DNA of 64,000 nucleotides, taken from positions 1 through 64,000 of the forward strand of contig NZ_MSXV01000023.1 in assembly GCF_001945395.1 (NCBI RefSeq), in the 5' to 3' direction. Shown here in pieces: positions 55,292 through 64,000 of the stretch (position 1 is its first letter; every line of letters begins with the position of its first letter). The DNA comes from Pseudomonas sp. PA15(2017). GTDB lineage: Bacteria; Pseudomonadota; Gammaproteobacteria; Pseudomonadales; Pseudomonadaceae. The translations under genes and the position numbers were made by a program. The notes beneath the pieces are model-generated. The model was not told the DNA's origin. It ran no database searches and worked only from the letters and a program-made list of their open reading frames with translations.

Positions 55292-55587
55292 CGAAGACCC
55301 TGCACGTACTCTCCAGCTCGCCGTTCAGCAATGACCGGCTGAGCAGCTGCCTGCGCCTGCTCGGTAGCGGTGACGGCCTGTTGCTGTGTGGCGACGCCAC
55401 TTACGCGGCACAGCCCGGCACCCCGCACGGCGAAGCGCTGGTAGCGCTGCAAGGCGTCGCGCTGTATGCCCTGGCCGAAGACATCCAGGCCCGCGGCCTG
55501 CAGCCTGGTGCCGGCATCGAACAGATCGACTATCCGGGTTTCGTCGCTCTCGCCTGCCGTTTCAGCAAGGTGAACACCTGGTTATGA
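55288..55587 (+). CDS. tusB: sulfur relay protein TusB
   Basis: 99 aa, GTG start in the tusC stop. DsrH-type; LHVLSSSPFSNDRLSSCLRL. Overlaps tusE by 4 bp. Confidence 0.92.
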   Translation: MTKTLHVLSSSPFSNDRLSSCLRLLGSGDGLLLCGDATYAAQPGTPHGEALVALQGVALYALAEDIQARGLQPGAGIEQIDYPGFVALACRFSKVNTWL

Positions 55588-55919
55588 GCAATCTGATCAT
55601 CAGCGAGCACGCCATCGCACTGGACAAGGACGGCTACCTGCTCGATCTGCAGGACTGGTCCGCCGAGGTCGCCGCCGCGCTGGCCATGCGTGAGGGCCTG
55701 GCGTTGAGCGCCGAGCACTGGGAAATCCTCCACCTGCTGCGCGCCTTCCATGACGAATTCCAGCTGTCGCCGGCCAACCGCCCGCTGATCAAGTACGTCG
55801 CCCTCAAGCTGGGGCCGGACAAGGGCAACAGCCTGCACCTCAATCGCCTGTTCAATGGCGCACCCGCCAAACTCGCCGCCAAGCTGGCGGGCCTGCCCAA
55901 GCCGACCAATTGCCTATGA
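55584..55919 (+). CDS. tusE: sulfur carrier TusE (DsrC-like)
   Basis: 111 aa. DsrC fold with DGYLLDLQDWSAEVAAALA and the C-terminal functional Cys in KPTNCL, penultimate residue. Takes sulfur from TusD and hands it to MnmA. Confidence 0.95.
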   Translation: MSNLIISEHAIALDKDGYLLDLQDWSAEVAAALAMREGLALSAEHWEILHLLRAFHDEFQLSPANRPLIKYVALKLGPDKGNSLHLNRLFNGAPAKLAAKLAGLPKPTNCL

Positions 55920-56911
55920 ACCTGATCACCCCCGAAGAACACCCGTTCGCCGCCTTCGTGCGCATGCTCGGCAAGGGCAAGCGCGGTGCGCGCAACCTGA
56001 CCCGCGAAGAAGCCCGCGATGCCATGGGCATGATCCTCGACGGCAAGGTCGAGGACGCCCAGCTCGGCGCCTTTCTGATGCTGCTGCGCCACAAGGAAGA
56101 AAGCGCCGAGGAAATGGCCGGTTTCACCGAAGCGGTGCGTGCCCGCCTGGCTGCACCCGCCATCCAGGTCGACTTCGACTGGCCGACCTACGCCGGCAAG
56201 AAGCGTCACCTGCCCTGGTTCCTGCTCGCGGCAAAGGCGCTGGCGAGTAGCGGTCTGCGCATCTTCATGCACGGCGGCGGTGCGCACACCGCCGGGCGCC
56301 TGTACAGCGAGCAATTGCTCGGTGACCTGGATGTTGCGCTGTGCCGCAATTGGGACGAGGTTTCGCGCAATCTGGACAACAGTAATCTAGCCTTCATGCC
56401 GCTGGGCGACTGGATGCCCGCCCTGCAACGCATGATCGACCTGCGTAACGTGCTGGGCCTGCGCTCACCGATCCACTCGCTGGCGCGCATTCTCAACCCG
56501 CTGGCGGCGCGTTGCGGCCTGCAGAGCATCTTCCACCCCGGTTATCAGGCCGTGCACCGCGAGGCCAGCCAGTTGCTCGGCGACCACGCCATCGTGGTCA
56601 AGGGTGACGGCGGCGAGATCGAGTTGAACCCGGATGCCGTCTGCCATCTGTATGGCACCGAGCACGGCGAGAACTGGGATGAAGACTGGCCGATGCTTTC
56701 CGAGCGCCGCCACGTCAAACCCGAGCGTCTCGACCCGGCTCACCTGCAAGCCGTGTGGCGCGGCGAAGCCGCAGATGCCTACGGCCAGTTGGCGATCATC
56801 GCCACCATGGCGCTGGCCCTGCGCGGACTGGGCCTGAGCCGAGAAGCCGCGTTCGCCGAGGCGGAAAAACGCTGGCAGGCGCGTCATCTATCGAAACAGC
56901 CGATTCGTTGA
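55916..56911 (+). CDS. ybiB: YbiB/TrpD2-like glycosyl-transferase-fold protein
   Basis: 331 aa from ATG 55916, overlapping tusE as ATGA. Homologous to anthranilate phosphoribosyltransferase by fold: LGKGKRGARNLTREEARDAM and HGGGAHTAGRL replace the usual PRPP site. YbiB binds nucleic acid and is not a tryptophan enzyme. Genetic link with tusDCBE is common in Pseudomonas. Confidence 0.9.
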   Translation: MNLITPEEHPFAAFVRMLGKGKRGARNLTREEARDAMGMILDGKVEDAQLGAFLMLLRHKEESAEEMAGFTEAVRARLAAPAIQVDFDWPTYAGKKRHLPWFLLAAKALASSGLRIFMHGGGAHTAGRLYSEQLLGDLDVALCRNWDEVSRNLDNSNLAFMPLGDWMPALQRMIDLRNVLGLRSPIHSLARILNPLAARCGLQSIFHPGYQAVHREASQLLGDHAIVVKGDGGEIELNPDAVCHLYGTEHGENWDEDWPMLSERRHVKPERLDPAHLQAVWRGEAADAYGQLAIIATMALALRGLGLSREAAFAEAEKRWQARHLSKQPIR

Positions 56912-56966
56912 ACCCGGTTTTTACGGCCTGGGTCGATAGCTGACTGGGTAGACTCCAGGCATCGGA

Positions 56967-57105
56967 CAGACCGTTGAAAGACGTAGCCGAGGCAGCCGAT
57001 GCGAGGCGAAAACAGGCGAAAAAGCGGAGCTTACTGCTGTAAATGAGCATTTTTAGCCTGTTTTCAACGAAGCAGCGGCAACGCAGGTAGTTTTTCAACA
57101 GTCTG
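56967..57105. repeat. 139-bp palindromic (MITE-like) element
   Basis: Ends CAGACCGTTGAAAGAC and the complement of CAGACTGTTGAAAAAC. Internal arms GAAAACAGGC / GCCTGTTTTC fold on each other, so the whole element is one long hairpin. A repeat of this look is frequent in Pseudomonas intergenic DNA. Confidence 0.8.
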
Positions 57106-57129
57106 TTAGCTGACAAGGGAGTAAAGAAC

Positions 57130-58131
57130 ATGGGCTTGTTGATCGAAGGCCAATGGCACGACCAGTGGTACGACACCGGCGCGGGCGGGCGCTTCAAGCG
57201 CGAGAATGCCCAGCGCCGCAACTGGATTACCGCAGACGGCGCGGCCGGACCATCCGGCGAAGGTGGCTTTGCCGCCGACGCCGGCCGCTATCATCTCTAT
57301 GTATCGCTGGCCTGCCCCTGGGCGCACCGCACCCTGATTCTGCGTACCCTCAAGGGCCTCGAGCCGCTGATCGAGGTTTCGGTGGTCAGTTGGCTGATGC
57401 GCGAGAACGGCTGGACCTTCGACCCGGAACACGGCTCCAGCGGCGACGCCCTGGACGGTTTCGCCTTCCTGCACCAGCGCTACACGGAGGACGATGCGCA
57501 ATACACCGGTCGGGTCACCGTGCCGCTGCTGTGGGACAAGCAACAGCGGCGCATCGTCAGCAACGAGTCGGCGGAAATCATCCGTATGTTCAACTCGGCG
57601 TTCGACGGCATCACCGGCAACCGCCTGGACTTCTACCCCGAGCCTCTGCGCGGCGAAATCGATGCGCTCAATGGGCGTATCTACCCGGCAGTGAACAATG
57701 GCGTTTATCGCGCCGGTTTCGCCACCACCCAGGCGGCTTACGAAGAAGCCTTCGACGAACTGTTCGCGGAGCTGTCGGTGCTGGAAACCCGCCTGGGGCA
57801 ATCGCGCTATCTGACTGGCGAGTACCTGACCGAAGCCGACTGGCGACTGTTCACCACCCTGGTGCGCTTCGACGCTGTCTATCACGGCCACTTCAAGTGC
57901 AACCTGCGGCGCATCGCCGATTACCCGAACCTCAGCAACTGGCTGCGCGAGCTCTATCAGTGGCCGGGCGTGGCGGCGACCGTTGACATGTGGCACATCC
58001 AGCACCACTACTACGCCAGTCACCAGACCATCAACCCTACCGGCATCGTGCCCAAGGGCCCGGCGCTGGACTTCGACACGGCCCACGATCGTCAGCGCCT
58101 AGCGGGCAAAGGCGTGTATCGTCACACTTGA
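57130..58131 (+). CDS. yqjG: glutathionyl-hydroquinone reductase
   Basis: 333 aa. Active Cys in SLACPWAHRTLIL, thioredoxin-like N-terminal domain with VPLLWDKQQRRIVSNESAEI, then helical C-terminal domain ending MWHIQHHYYASHQTINP. Xi-class glutathione transferase. Reading frame starts 24 bp after the palindromic element. Confidence 0.96.
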   Translation: MGLLIEGQWHDQWYDTGAGGRFKRENAQRRNWITADGAAGPSGEGGFAADAGRYHLYVSLACPWAHRTLILRTLKGLEPLIEVSVVSWLMRENGWTFDPEHGSSGDALDGFAFLHQRYTEDDAQYTGRVTVPLLWDKQQRRIVSNESAEIIRMFNSAFDGITGNRLDFYPEPLRGEIDALNGRIYPAVNNGVYRAGFATTQAAYEEAFDELFAELSVLETRLGQSRYLTGEYLTEADWRLFTTLVRFDAVYHGHFKCNLRRIADYPNLSNWLRELYQWPGVAATVDMWHIQHHYYASHQTINPTGIVPKGPALDFDTAHDRQRLAGKGVYRHT

Positions 58132-58139
58132 GCGAAGAC

Positions 58140-58267
58140 GTAGCCCGGGTCGAGCGAAGCAACACCCGGGAGCGGTGGACCCAAAAAACGTCGGCTACGC
58201 GCCCCGTTCCACCCTACGAGTTACGCACCAATGATCCCGGGTTACGCGTGCGGCTAACCCGGGCTAC
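58140..58267. repeat. 128-bp GTAGCCCGGGT inverted-repeat element
   Basis: Perfect 11-bp inverted ends GTAGCCCGGGT / ACCCGGGCTAC, with further internal ACCCGGG / CCCGGGT copies. Lies between convergent yqjG and opmB genes and may terminate both. Confidence 0.8.
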
Positions 58268-58276
58268 GAATCGTGG

Positions 58277-59740
58277 TTATTCGTCGCCGTCTTCAAGCTG
58301 CTGCACATCCCAACCACCGCCCAGAGCGGCGATCAGCTGCACGCTGGCGGTCAGGCGACTGCCCAGCAGCGTCAGGGCGCTACGCTCGTTGCTCAGGGCG
58401 GTGGCCTGTACGTTGACCACGCTGTTGTAGTCCACGGTGCCGGCACGGTACTGGTTCTCGATCAAACGCAGCGACTCGCGCGCCGCCTCCAGCGCCTGAT
58501 CCTGCACCTCGGCCTCGCGGCCCAGCTCACGTTGCTGGACCAGGTAATCCTCGACCTCGCGGAAGCTGTCCAACACCGCCTGGCGGTACTGGGCGACGGT
58601 CTGGTCATAGGCCGCCTCGACTCGCTCGCTTTCAGCGCTGCGCCGGCCACCGTCGAACAGGGTCAGGGCCAGTTGCGGGCCCACCGACCAGAAGCGATTG
58701 GGCAGGTTGATCCAGTCTGCGAAGCTGCTACCGCGATAGCCGCCGGTAGCGGACAGGGTCAGGTCAGGAAACCAGGCGGCCTTGGCCACGCCGATTTCGG
58801 CGTTGGCGGCGATCACCCGGCGCTCGGCAGCCGCGACATCAGGGCGGCGCTCGAGCAACTGCGAGGGCACGCTGGCCGGCACGTCAGGCAGGCCTGGCAG
58901 GGTTTCACGGCGGGCGATGCTGACCTCGCTGGGCGGCACACCGATCAGTACGGCGATGGCGTGTTCGAGTTGCGCGCGCTGCCACTGCAGGTCGATGGCC
59001 TGGGCTTCGGTACTACGCAGCTGAGTCAGCGCCTGGGCGACGTCGGAACGCGGCACGATGCCGGCGCGGTATTGGTTCTCGGTCAGGCGCAACGAACGTT
59101 GATAGGCCGTCACGGTGGCGTCGAGCAGGCGCTGCTGCTCATCCAGCACGCGCAATTGCAGATAGCTCTGCACCAGTTCGGACTGCAGGCTCAGGCGTAC
59201 GGCGGCCAGGTCGGCGGCGCTGGCTTCGAACGCCGCGCGACTGGACTCCAGGCTGCGGCGCAGCTTGCCCCACACATCCAGCTCCCAGCTGGCGTTGAGG
59301 CTCAGGTCATAACTCTTGCTGATGCTCGACGAGTTGCCACCGCCAATGGCGATGCCATCGGCCGTGCGCAATGTGCTGTCGCCACCGCCCTGCCCGGCGC
59401 GGGTCATGCCGGCACTGCTCGACAGGGTCGGAAAGAATGCCGCACGGCCGCTGCGCAGCAAGGCGCGGGCCTGCCGGTACTGGGCCTCCGAGGCGGCCAG
59501 GTTCTGGTTGGAAACGTTGAGGCGACCGACCAGGGCATTGAGCTCGCCGTCGCTGTACAGCTCCCACCAGGCACCGCGTGCCAGGGCGTCGGCCGGCACG
59601 GCGGCCTTCCAACCTTCGGCCTGCTTGAAGGCCACTGGCGTGTTGGTCTCCGGGCGCTGGTAATCAGGGCCGATGGCACAACCGGCCAGGGCGATGCTGA
59701 GCGCCAGCAGACAGAGGGTTCGACGGGGAGCGACAGTCAT
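58277..59740 (-). CDS. opmB: outer-membrane efflux lipoprotein, OpmB-like
   Basis: 487 aa. Lipobox LALAGCAIGPDY gives an N-terminal acylated Cys. NodT-family motifs: NQNLAASEAQYRQARALLRS, SYDLSLNASWELDVWGKLR and the second repeat VLDSFREVEDYLVQQ. Forms the trimeric exit duct. Overlaps the upstream pump gene by 4 bp. Confidence 0.93.
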   Translation of the reverse strand: MTVAPRRTLCLLALSIALAGCAIGPDYQRPETNTPVAFKQAEGWKAAVPADALARGAWWELYSDGELNALVGRLNVSNQNLAASEAQYRQARALLRSGRAAFFPTLSSSAGMTRAGQGGGDSTLRTADGIAIGGGNSSSISKSYDLSLNASWELDVWGKLRRSLESSRAAFEASAADLAAVRLSLQSELVQSYLQLRVLDEQQRLLDATVTAYQRSLRLTENQYRAGIVPRSDVAQALTQLRSTEAQAIDLQWQRAQLEHAIAVLIGVPPSEVSIARRETLPGLPDVPASVPSQLLERRPDVAAAERRVIAANAEIGVAKAAWFPDLTLSATGGYRGSSFADWINLPNRFWSVGPQLALTLFDGGRRSAESERVEAAYDQTVAQYRQAVLDSFREVEDYLVQQRELGREAEVQDQALEAARESLRLIENQYRAGTVDYNSVVNVQATALSNERSALTLLGSRLTASVQLIAALGGGWDVQQLEDGDE

Positions 59741-62700
59741 AGAGGCGTTTCCAGAGCGGCATCGGTACGCACGCCACGCCAGCGGTTGACCCGGTGGCGC
59801 AGGCGGTCGAGATAGAGGTAGACCACCGGAGTGGTGTAAAGCGTGAGGATCTGGCTGAGAATCAGCCCGCCGACGATGGTGATACCCAGCGGCTGGCGCA
59901 TCTCCGAGCCTTCGGCACTACCGAGCATCAGCGGCAAGGCGCCGAGCAGCGCCGCCAGAGTGGTCATCATGATCGGCCGGAAGCGCAGCAGGCAGGCGCG
60001 ACGAATCGACTCGGCCGGGCTCAGGTGCTCGTTGCGCTCGAGCTGCAGGGCCAGGTCGATCATCAGAATGGCGTTTTTCTTCACCACCCCGATCAACAGG
60101 AACAGCCCCAACAGCGAAATCAGGCTGAACTCGGTGTTGAGCAGTTGCAGTGCCAGCAGCGCGCCAACACCCGCCGACGGCAGCGTGGAGAGGATGGTCA
60201 GCGGGTGCACGTAGCTCTCGTAGAGCACGCCGAGCACGATATACACCACCACCAGCGACATCAGGATCATCCACGGCTGGTTGTCCTGGGTCTTCTGGAA
60301 CGCTGCGCCAGTACCGCCCAGGGTACCCTGCACCTCGGTGGGCAGCGCGATGCGCGCCACGGCCAGGTTGATGGCCCGGGTCGCCTGGTCGAGGCTGACG
60401 CCTTCGGCCAGGGAGAAGCCAATGTTCTCCACGGCGAATTGGCCCTGGTGGCTGATGCGGTCATCCTCCAGGCTGTTCTCCCAATGGGCAATGGCCGATA
60501 GCGGCACCCGCGCGCCATCGGCGGTGATCAGCTGGATTTGCCGCAGCGCTTCGGGGCTCTGGGCATAGCGCGGGTTGATTTCCATGACCACGCTGTACTG
60601 GTTGAGGCTGTCGTAGATGGTGGAGATCTGCCGCTGGCTGAACGCGTTGTTGAGCACGCCGGTCACCAGGCTCATGTCCACGCCGAGGCGCTTGGCCTCG
60701 TCACGGTCGACCACCAGGCGAATCTGCGGTGCGCCGCCGTCTTCGGTGGCGTCGATATCAGTCAGTTCGGGGAGCGCGCGCAGCGCTTCACGCACCTTAG
60801 GTAGCCATTCGCGCAGGGCGTCCAGGTCACCGGACATCAGCATGTACTCGTTTTCCGAGCTGCGCCCCTGGCGGCCGCCGACCTGCAGATCCTGGTCAGG
60901 CATCAGGAACATCCGCCCACCGGGAATCTTCGGCACGTCCTTGCGCAGGCGGTCGATCACCTGCTGGGCCGACATGTCACGCTCGGCGATGGGCTTGAGA
61001 CGCACGATGACGATGGCGTTGTTGATGCCACTGCTGCCGCCAATGAAGCCCGCCACGCTCTCCACCGCCGGGTCGGCGAGGATCGCCCGCCGGTAGGCTT
61101 CCATCTTCGGCTGCATGACCTGGAACGACAGACCGTTGTCACCGCGAATGAAGCCCATCAATTGGCCGGTGTCCTGCTGGGGCATGAAGGTCTTGGGAAC
61201 GATGACGAACAGGAACACGTTCAGGGCGATGGTGGCGAACAGGCTGATCAGCATCAGCAGCGAGTGGCGCAGTGCCCAGTCCAGGCTACGTTCATAGCCG
61301 CGCACGATGTGTGCGCCAATACGCTCCAGGCGTCCTGGCTCGCGGTCCTGCTCCTTGGGCTCGGGTTTGAGCCAGCGGGCGCAGAGCATCGGCGTGAGGG
61401 TCAGCGATACCAGCAGGGAAATGACGATGGCCACCGCCAGGGTGATGGAGAACTCGCGGAACAAGCGCTCCACCAGCCCGCCCATGAACAAGATGGAAAG
61501 AAACACCGCCACCAGCGAGACGTTCATCGACAGCAGCGTGAAGCCCACCTCGCGGGCGCCCTTGAAGGCGGCAGCCATCGGCGTTTCACCGGCCTCGATA
61601 TGCCGGGAAATGTTCTCCAGCACCACGATGGCGTCGTCCACCACCAGGCCGGTGGCGATGATCAGCGCCATCAGTGACAGGTTGTTCAGCGAAAAGCCCA
61701 GCAGGTACATGGCGGCGAACGAACCGACCAGCGATACCGGCACCGCCAGGGCGGGAATCAGCGCCGCGCGCCAGCGACGCAGAAAGGCGAACACCACCAG
61801 AATCACCAGGCCCACGGCGATCAGCAGGGTGTGCTCGGCCTCCTTGAGGGTGGCGCGAATCACCGGCGAGCGGTCCATGGCCACTTCCAGGTTGGCACTG
61901 GCCGGGATCACCCCACGCAGCTCGGGCAGCAACGCGCGGATGCCGGCGACGGTCTCGATGATGTTCGCCCCGCTCTGCCGGTTAACCACCACCAGCACCG
62001 CCTGCCTGTCGTTGTAGAAGCCGCTGTTGTAGCGGTCCTGCACGCCATCGGTGACCTGGGCGACATCGCCCAGGCGAATCGCCGCGCCGTTCTGGTAGCG
62101 GATGATCATCGGCACGTAGTCGGCGGCGCGTTCCAGCTGATCGCTGGCCTGTACCTGCCAATGACGCTCGGCGTCCTCGACCGCGCCCTTGGGGCGCTTG
62201 GCGTTGGCGGCGGCGATGGTCGCACGCACGTCGTCCAGCGCCAGGCCGTACTGATCGAGCAGGCGCGGCTCCAGGGCCACGCGCACGGCCGGCAGCGAAC
62301 TGCCACCGATCTGCACTTCACCGACGCCGGTGACCTGGGACAGTTTCTGGCCGACGATGGTCGAGGCCACGTCGTACAGCTGGCCCTTGTCGAGCACGCT
62401 GGAGGTCAACGACAGCACCATGATCGGTGCCTGGGACGGGTTGATCTTGCGGTACGTCGGCATGCTGCGCATGCCACTGGGCAGCAGCTCGCGCGACGCG
62501 TTGATGGCCGCCTGCACCTCGCGCGCCGCGGCATTGATGTCACGGTCCAGATCGAACTCGATCATGATCCGCGTGCTGCCCTGGCTGCTGTTGCTGTTCA
62601 TCTGGCTGACGCCGGCGATGGCGCCCAGCGAGCGCTCCAGCGGCGTGGCCACGGTGGCGGCCATCACCTGGGGGCTGGCCCCGGGCAGGCTGGCCTGCAC

Positions 62701-62838
62701 GGTGATCACTGGGAAATCCATGTTCGGCAATGGCGCCACCGGCAGCAGGCCGAAGCTGACGCCACCGAGCAGCATGATCGCCAGGCTCAGCAGCAGCGTG
62801 GCGACCGGGCGCCGGATGAAGGGTGCCGAAAGGTTCAC
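59737..62838 (-). CDS. muxC: RND efflux permease, MuxC/MdtC-like
   Basis: 1033 aa, full length. First helix FIRRPVATLLLSLAIMLLGG, proton-relay motif in GLVVDDAIVVLENI (TM4), and a second helix bundle with [20 protein letters not shown]. One of two RND pumps in a hetero-trimer of the MdtBC/MuxBC kind. In P. aeruginosa MuxABC-OpmB exports novobiocin, aztreonam and macrolides. Confidence 0.93.
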   Translation of the reverse strand: MNLSAPFIRRPVATLLLSLAIMLLGGVSFGLLPVAPLPNMDFPVITVQASLPGASPQVMAATVATPLERSLGAIAGVSQMNSNSSQGSTRIMIEFDLDRDINAAAREVQAAINASRELLPSGMRSMPTYRKINPSQAPIMVLSLTSSVLDKGQLYDVASTIVGQKLSQVTGVGEVQIGGSSLPAVRVALEPRLLDQYGLALDDVRATIAAANAKRPKGAVEDAERHWQVQASDQLERAADYVPMIIRYQNGAAIRLGDVAQVTDGVQDRYNSGFYNDRQAVLVVVNRQSGANIIETVAGIRALLPELRGVIPASANLEVAMDRSPVIRATLKEAEHTLLIAVGLVILVVFAFLRRWRAALIPALAVPVSLVGSFAAMYLLGFSLNNLSLMALIIATGLVVDDAIVVLENISRHIEAGETPMAAAFKGAREVGFTLLSMNVSLVAVFLSILFMGGLVERLFREFSITLAVAIVISLLVSLTLTPMLCARWLKPEPKEQDREPGRLERIGAHIVRGYERSLDWALRHSLLMLISLFATIALNVFLFVIVPKTFMPQQDTGQLMGFIRGDNGLSFQVMQPKMEAYRRAILADPAVESVAGFIGGSSGINNAIVIVRLKPIAERDMSAQQVIDRLRKDVPKIPGGRMFLMPDQDLQVGGRQGRSSENEYMLMSGDLDALREWLPKVREALRALPELTDIDATEDGGAPQIRLVVDRDEAKRLGVDMSLVTGVLNNAFSQRQISTIYDSLNQYSVVMEINPRYAQSPEALRQIQLITADGARVPLSAIAHWENSLEDDRISHQGQFAVENIGFSLAEGVSLDQATRAINLAVARIALPTEVQGTLGGTGAAFQKTQDNQPWMILMSLVVVYIVLGVLYESYVHPLTILSTLPSAGVGALLALQLLNTEFSLISLLGLFLLIGVVKKNAILMIDLALQLERNEHLSPAESIRRACLLRFRPIMMTTLAALLGALPLMLGSAEGSEMRQPLGITIVGGLILSQILTLYTTPVVYLYLDRLRHRVNRWRGVRTDAALETPL

Positions 62839-62938
62839 GGCTGCGCTCCACGCAGTGGCTTCAGGCCCCAGGCCTCGAGCTGCAAGTTTGAGGCACCATC
62901 GCGTTTCGGCCTGCGGTCTACAGCCTGCAGTTTGCCGC

Positions 62939-64000
62939 TCATACAGCTACATCCGCCGCGCTGCGGCCACTGAAACGCCGCGCCAGGCGGTCGAAGTACA
63001 GGTAGATCACCGGCGTAGTGAACAGCGTGAGGATCTGGCTGAGCAGCAGCCCACCGACCATCACCAGGCCCAGGGGCTGACGCAGTTCGGCGCCGGAGCC
63101 CGAGGCGAGCATCAGCGGGATGGCGCCGAACAACGCCGCCAGGGTGGTCATCAGGATCGGCCGGAAGCGCAGCAGCGCCGCCTGGTAGATGGCGTCGTGG
63201 GGTGTCATGCCCTGGTGGCGCTCGGCGTCGAGGGCGAAGTCGATCATCATGATGGCGTTCTTCTTGACGATGCCGATCAACAGGATGATGCCGATGATCG
63301 CGATCAGCCCCAGGTCGTTGCCGGTCAGCAGCAGCGCCAGCAAGGCACCGACGCCGGCCGACGGCAGGGTCGAGAGGATGGTGATCGGGTGGATGTAGCT
63401 CTCGTAGAGCACACCGAGCACGATGTACATGGTCACGATGGCGGCCAGGATCAGCAGCAGCGTCGACGACAGCGAGGCGCGGAACGCCTCGGCGGCGCCC
63501 TGGAAATTGACCTGCACGCTGACCGGCATGTCGATTTCCTGCTGCACCCGCTCGATCACCGCCACCGCATCGCCCAGGGCTACGCCGGGGCTGAGGTTGA
63601 ACGACAGCGTGGCCGCCGGGAACTGGCCGATATGGTTGATCAACAGGCTCGCCGCGCGCTCCTCGACCTGGGCCAGGGACGACAGCGGCACCTGATCACC
63701 ATCAGCGGTGGCGACATGGATCTGGCGCAGCGCGGCCGGGCCGATGCTGCCGCCGTTGGCGCTCTCGAGCACCACGCGGTATTGGCTGGCCTGGGTGTAG
63801 ATGGTGGAAATCTGCCGCTGGCCAAAGGCGTCGTACAGCGCATCGTCGATGTTGGCCACGCTCACGCCCAGGCGCCCGGCCATGTCGCGGTCGATGTTCA
63901 GGTACACCTGCAGGCCGCGGCTTTGCAGATCGCTGGTCACGTCGCTGAGCTCGGGTTGCTGGCGCAGTGCATCGACCAGCTTGTTCGACCAGGTTTCCAG
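62939..64000 (-). CDS. muxB: RND efflux permease, MuxB/MdtB-like (partial)
   Basis: C-terminal 353 codons only; the gene continues past the window edge. Contains the second porter loop, [40 protein letters not shown] and ends [13 protein letters not shown]. About 100 bp separate it from muxC. Operon order muxB-muxC-opmB on the minus strand, muxA presumably upstream. Confidence 0.93.
   Translation of the reverse strand: METWSNKLVDALRQQPELSDVTSDLQSRGLQVYLNIDRDMAGRLGVSVANIDDALYDAFGQRQISTIYTQASQYRVVLESANGGSIGPAALRQIHVATADGDQVPLSSLAQVEERAASLLINHIGQFPAATLSFNLSPGVALGDAVAVIERVQQEIDMPVSVQVNFQGAAEAFRASLSSTLLLILAAIVTMYIVLGVLYESYIHPITILSTLPSAGVGALLALLLTGNDLGLIAIIGIILLIGIVKKNAIMMIDFALDAERHQGMTPHDAIYQAALLRFRPILMTTLAALFGAIPLMLASGSGAELRQPLGLVMVGGLLLSQILTLFTTPVIYLYFDRLARRFSGRSAADVAV

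Overview
The window is a piece of a Pseudomonas chromosome carrying most of a temperate phage. The genus call rests on the core half. There, sdhCDAB-sucAB-lpd-sucCD diverges from gltA, with a BraB-type carrier, DUF599 and MAPEG proteins and htpG downstream, an order I recall from P. aeruginosa. A muxBC-opmB type efflux operon follows. The species cannot be fixed from sequence alone.

Positions 1-32.57 kb: lambdoid, HK97-type siphophage prophage. The switch lies at 18.3-19.8 kb: a Cro-like gene on the minus strand, a CI/LexA-type repressor on the plus strand, and five copies of a 17-bp operator (three between cro and cI, two at the leftward promoter). The minus-strand operon runs from cro through an O-like initiator, a DnaC-like loader, small overlapping genes, a second tyrosine recombinase, a Tat-signal protein, a VRR-NUC nuclease and a Q-position gene. 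It then passes a late promoter and terminator into HNH, terS, terL, portal, ClpP-type protease, capsid, connectors and tail tube. The tail-tube gene is followed by cargo genes, including a YafO-type toxin. Tape measure, tail tip, fibres and endolysin are not in the window, so the prophage presumably continues to the left. The plus-strand operon starts at PL with a nut-like boxA/boxB and ends in xis and int at 32.54 kb, directly in front of a host ABC-F gene.

The main find is a complete diversity-generating retroelement (DGR) in the plus-strand early operon at 23.9-27.8 kb. It has two target genes with C-terminal variable repeats (VR1, VR2), an avd gene, one template repeat (TR) and a DGR-type reverse transcriptase. 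Over 99 bp, VR1 differs from TR at 14 positions and VR2 at 16, and every difference falls on a TR adenine. The RT is fused in frame to a full-length Dam/D12-type adenine methyltransferase, and the RT reading frame can only start inside the TR. The targets sit in the early operon, not in the tail module.

Positions 32.57-64 kb: host core. ABC-F ATPase, htpG, a membrane protein of unknown role, a small lipoprotein, MAPEG and DUF599 proteins, a branched-chain amino acid carrier, the TCA block, gltA, tusDCBE-ybiB (tRNA 2-thiolation relay plus a TrpD2-like protein), a glutathionyl-hydroquinone reductase, and opmB-muxC-muxB, the last cut by the window edge. Three palindromic repeat elements lie in intergenic gaps. 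I saw no tRNA, rRNA, CRISPR array or insertion sequence.
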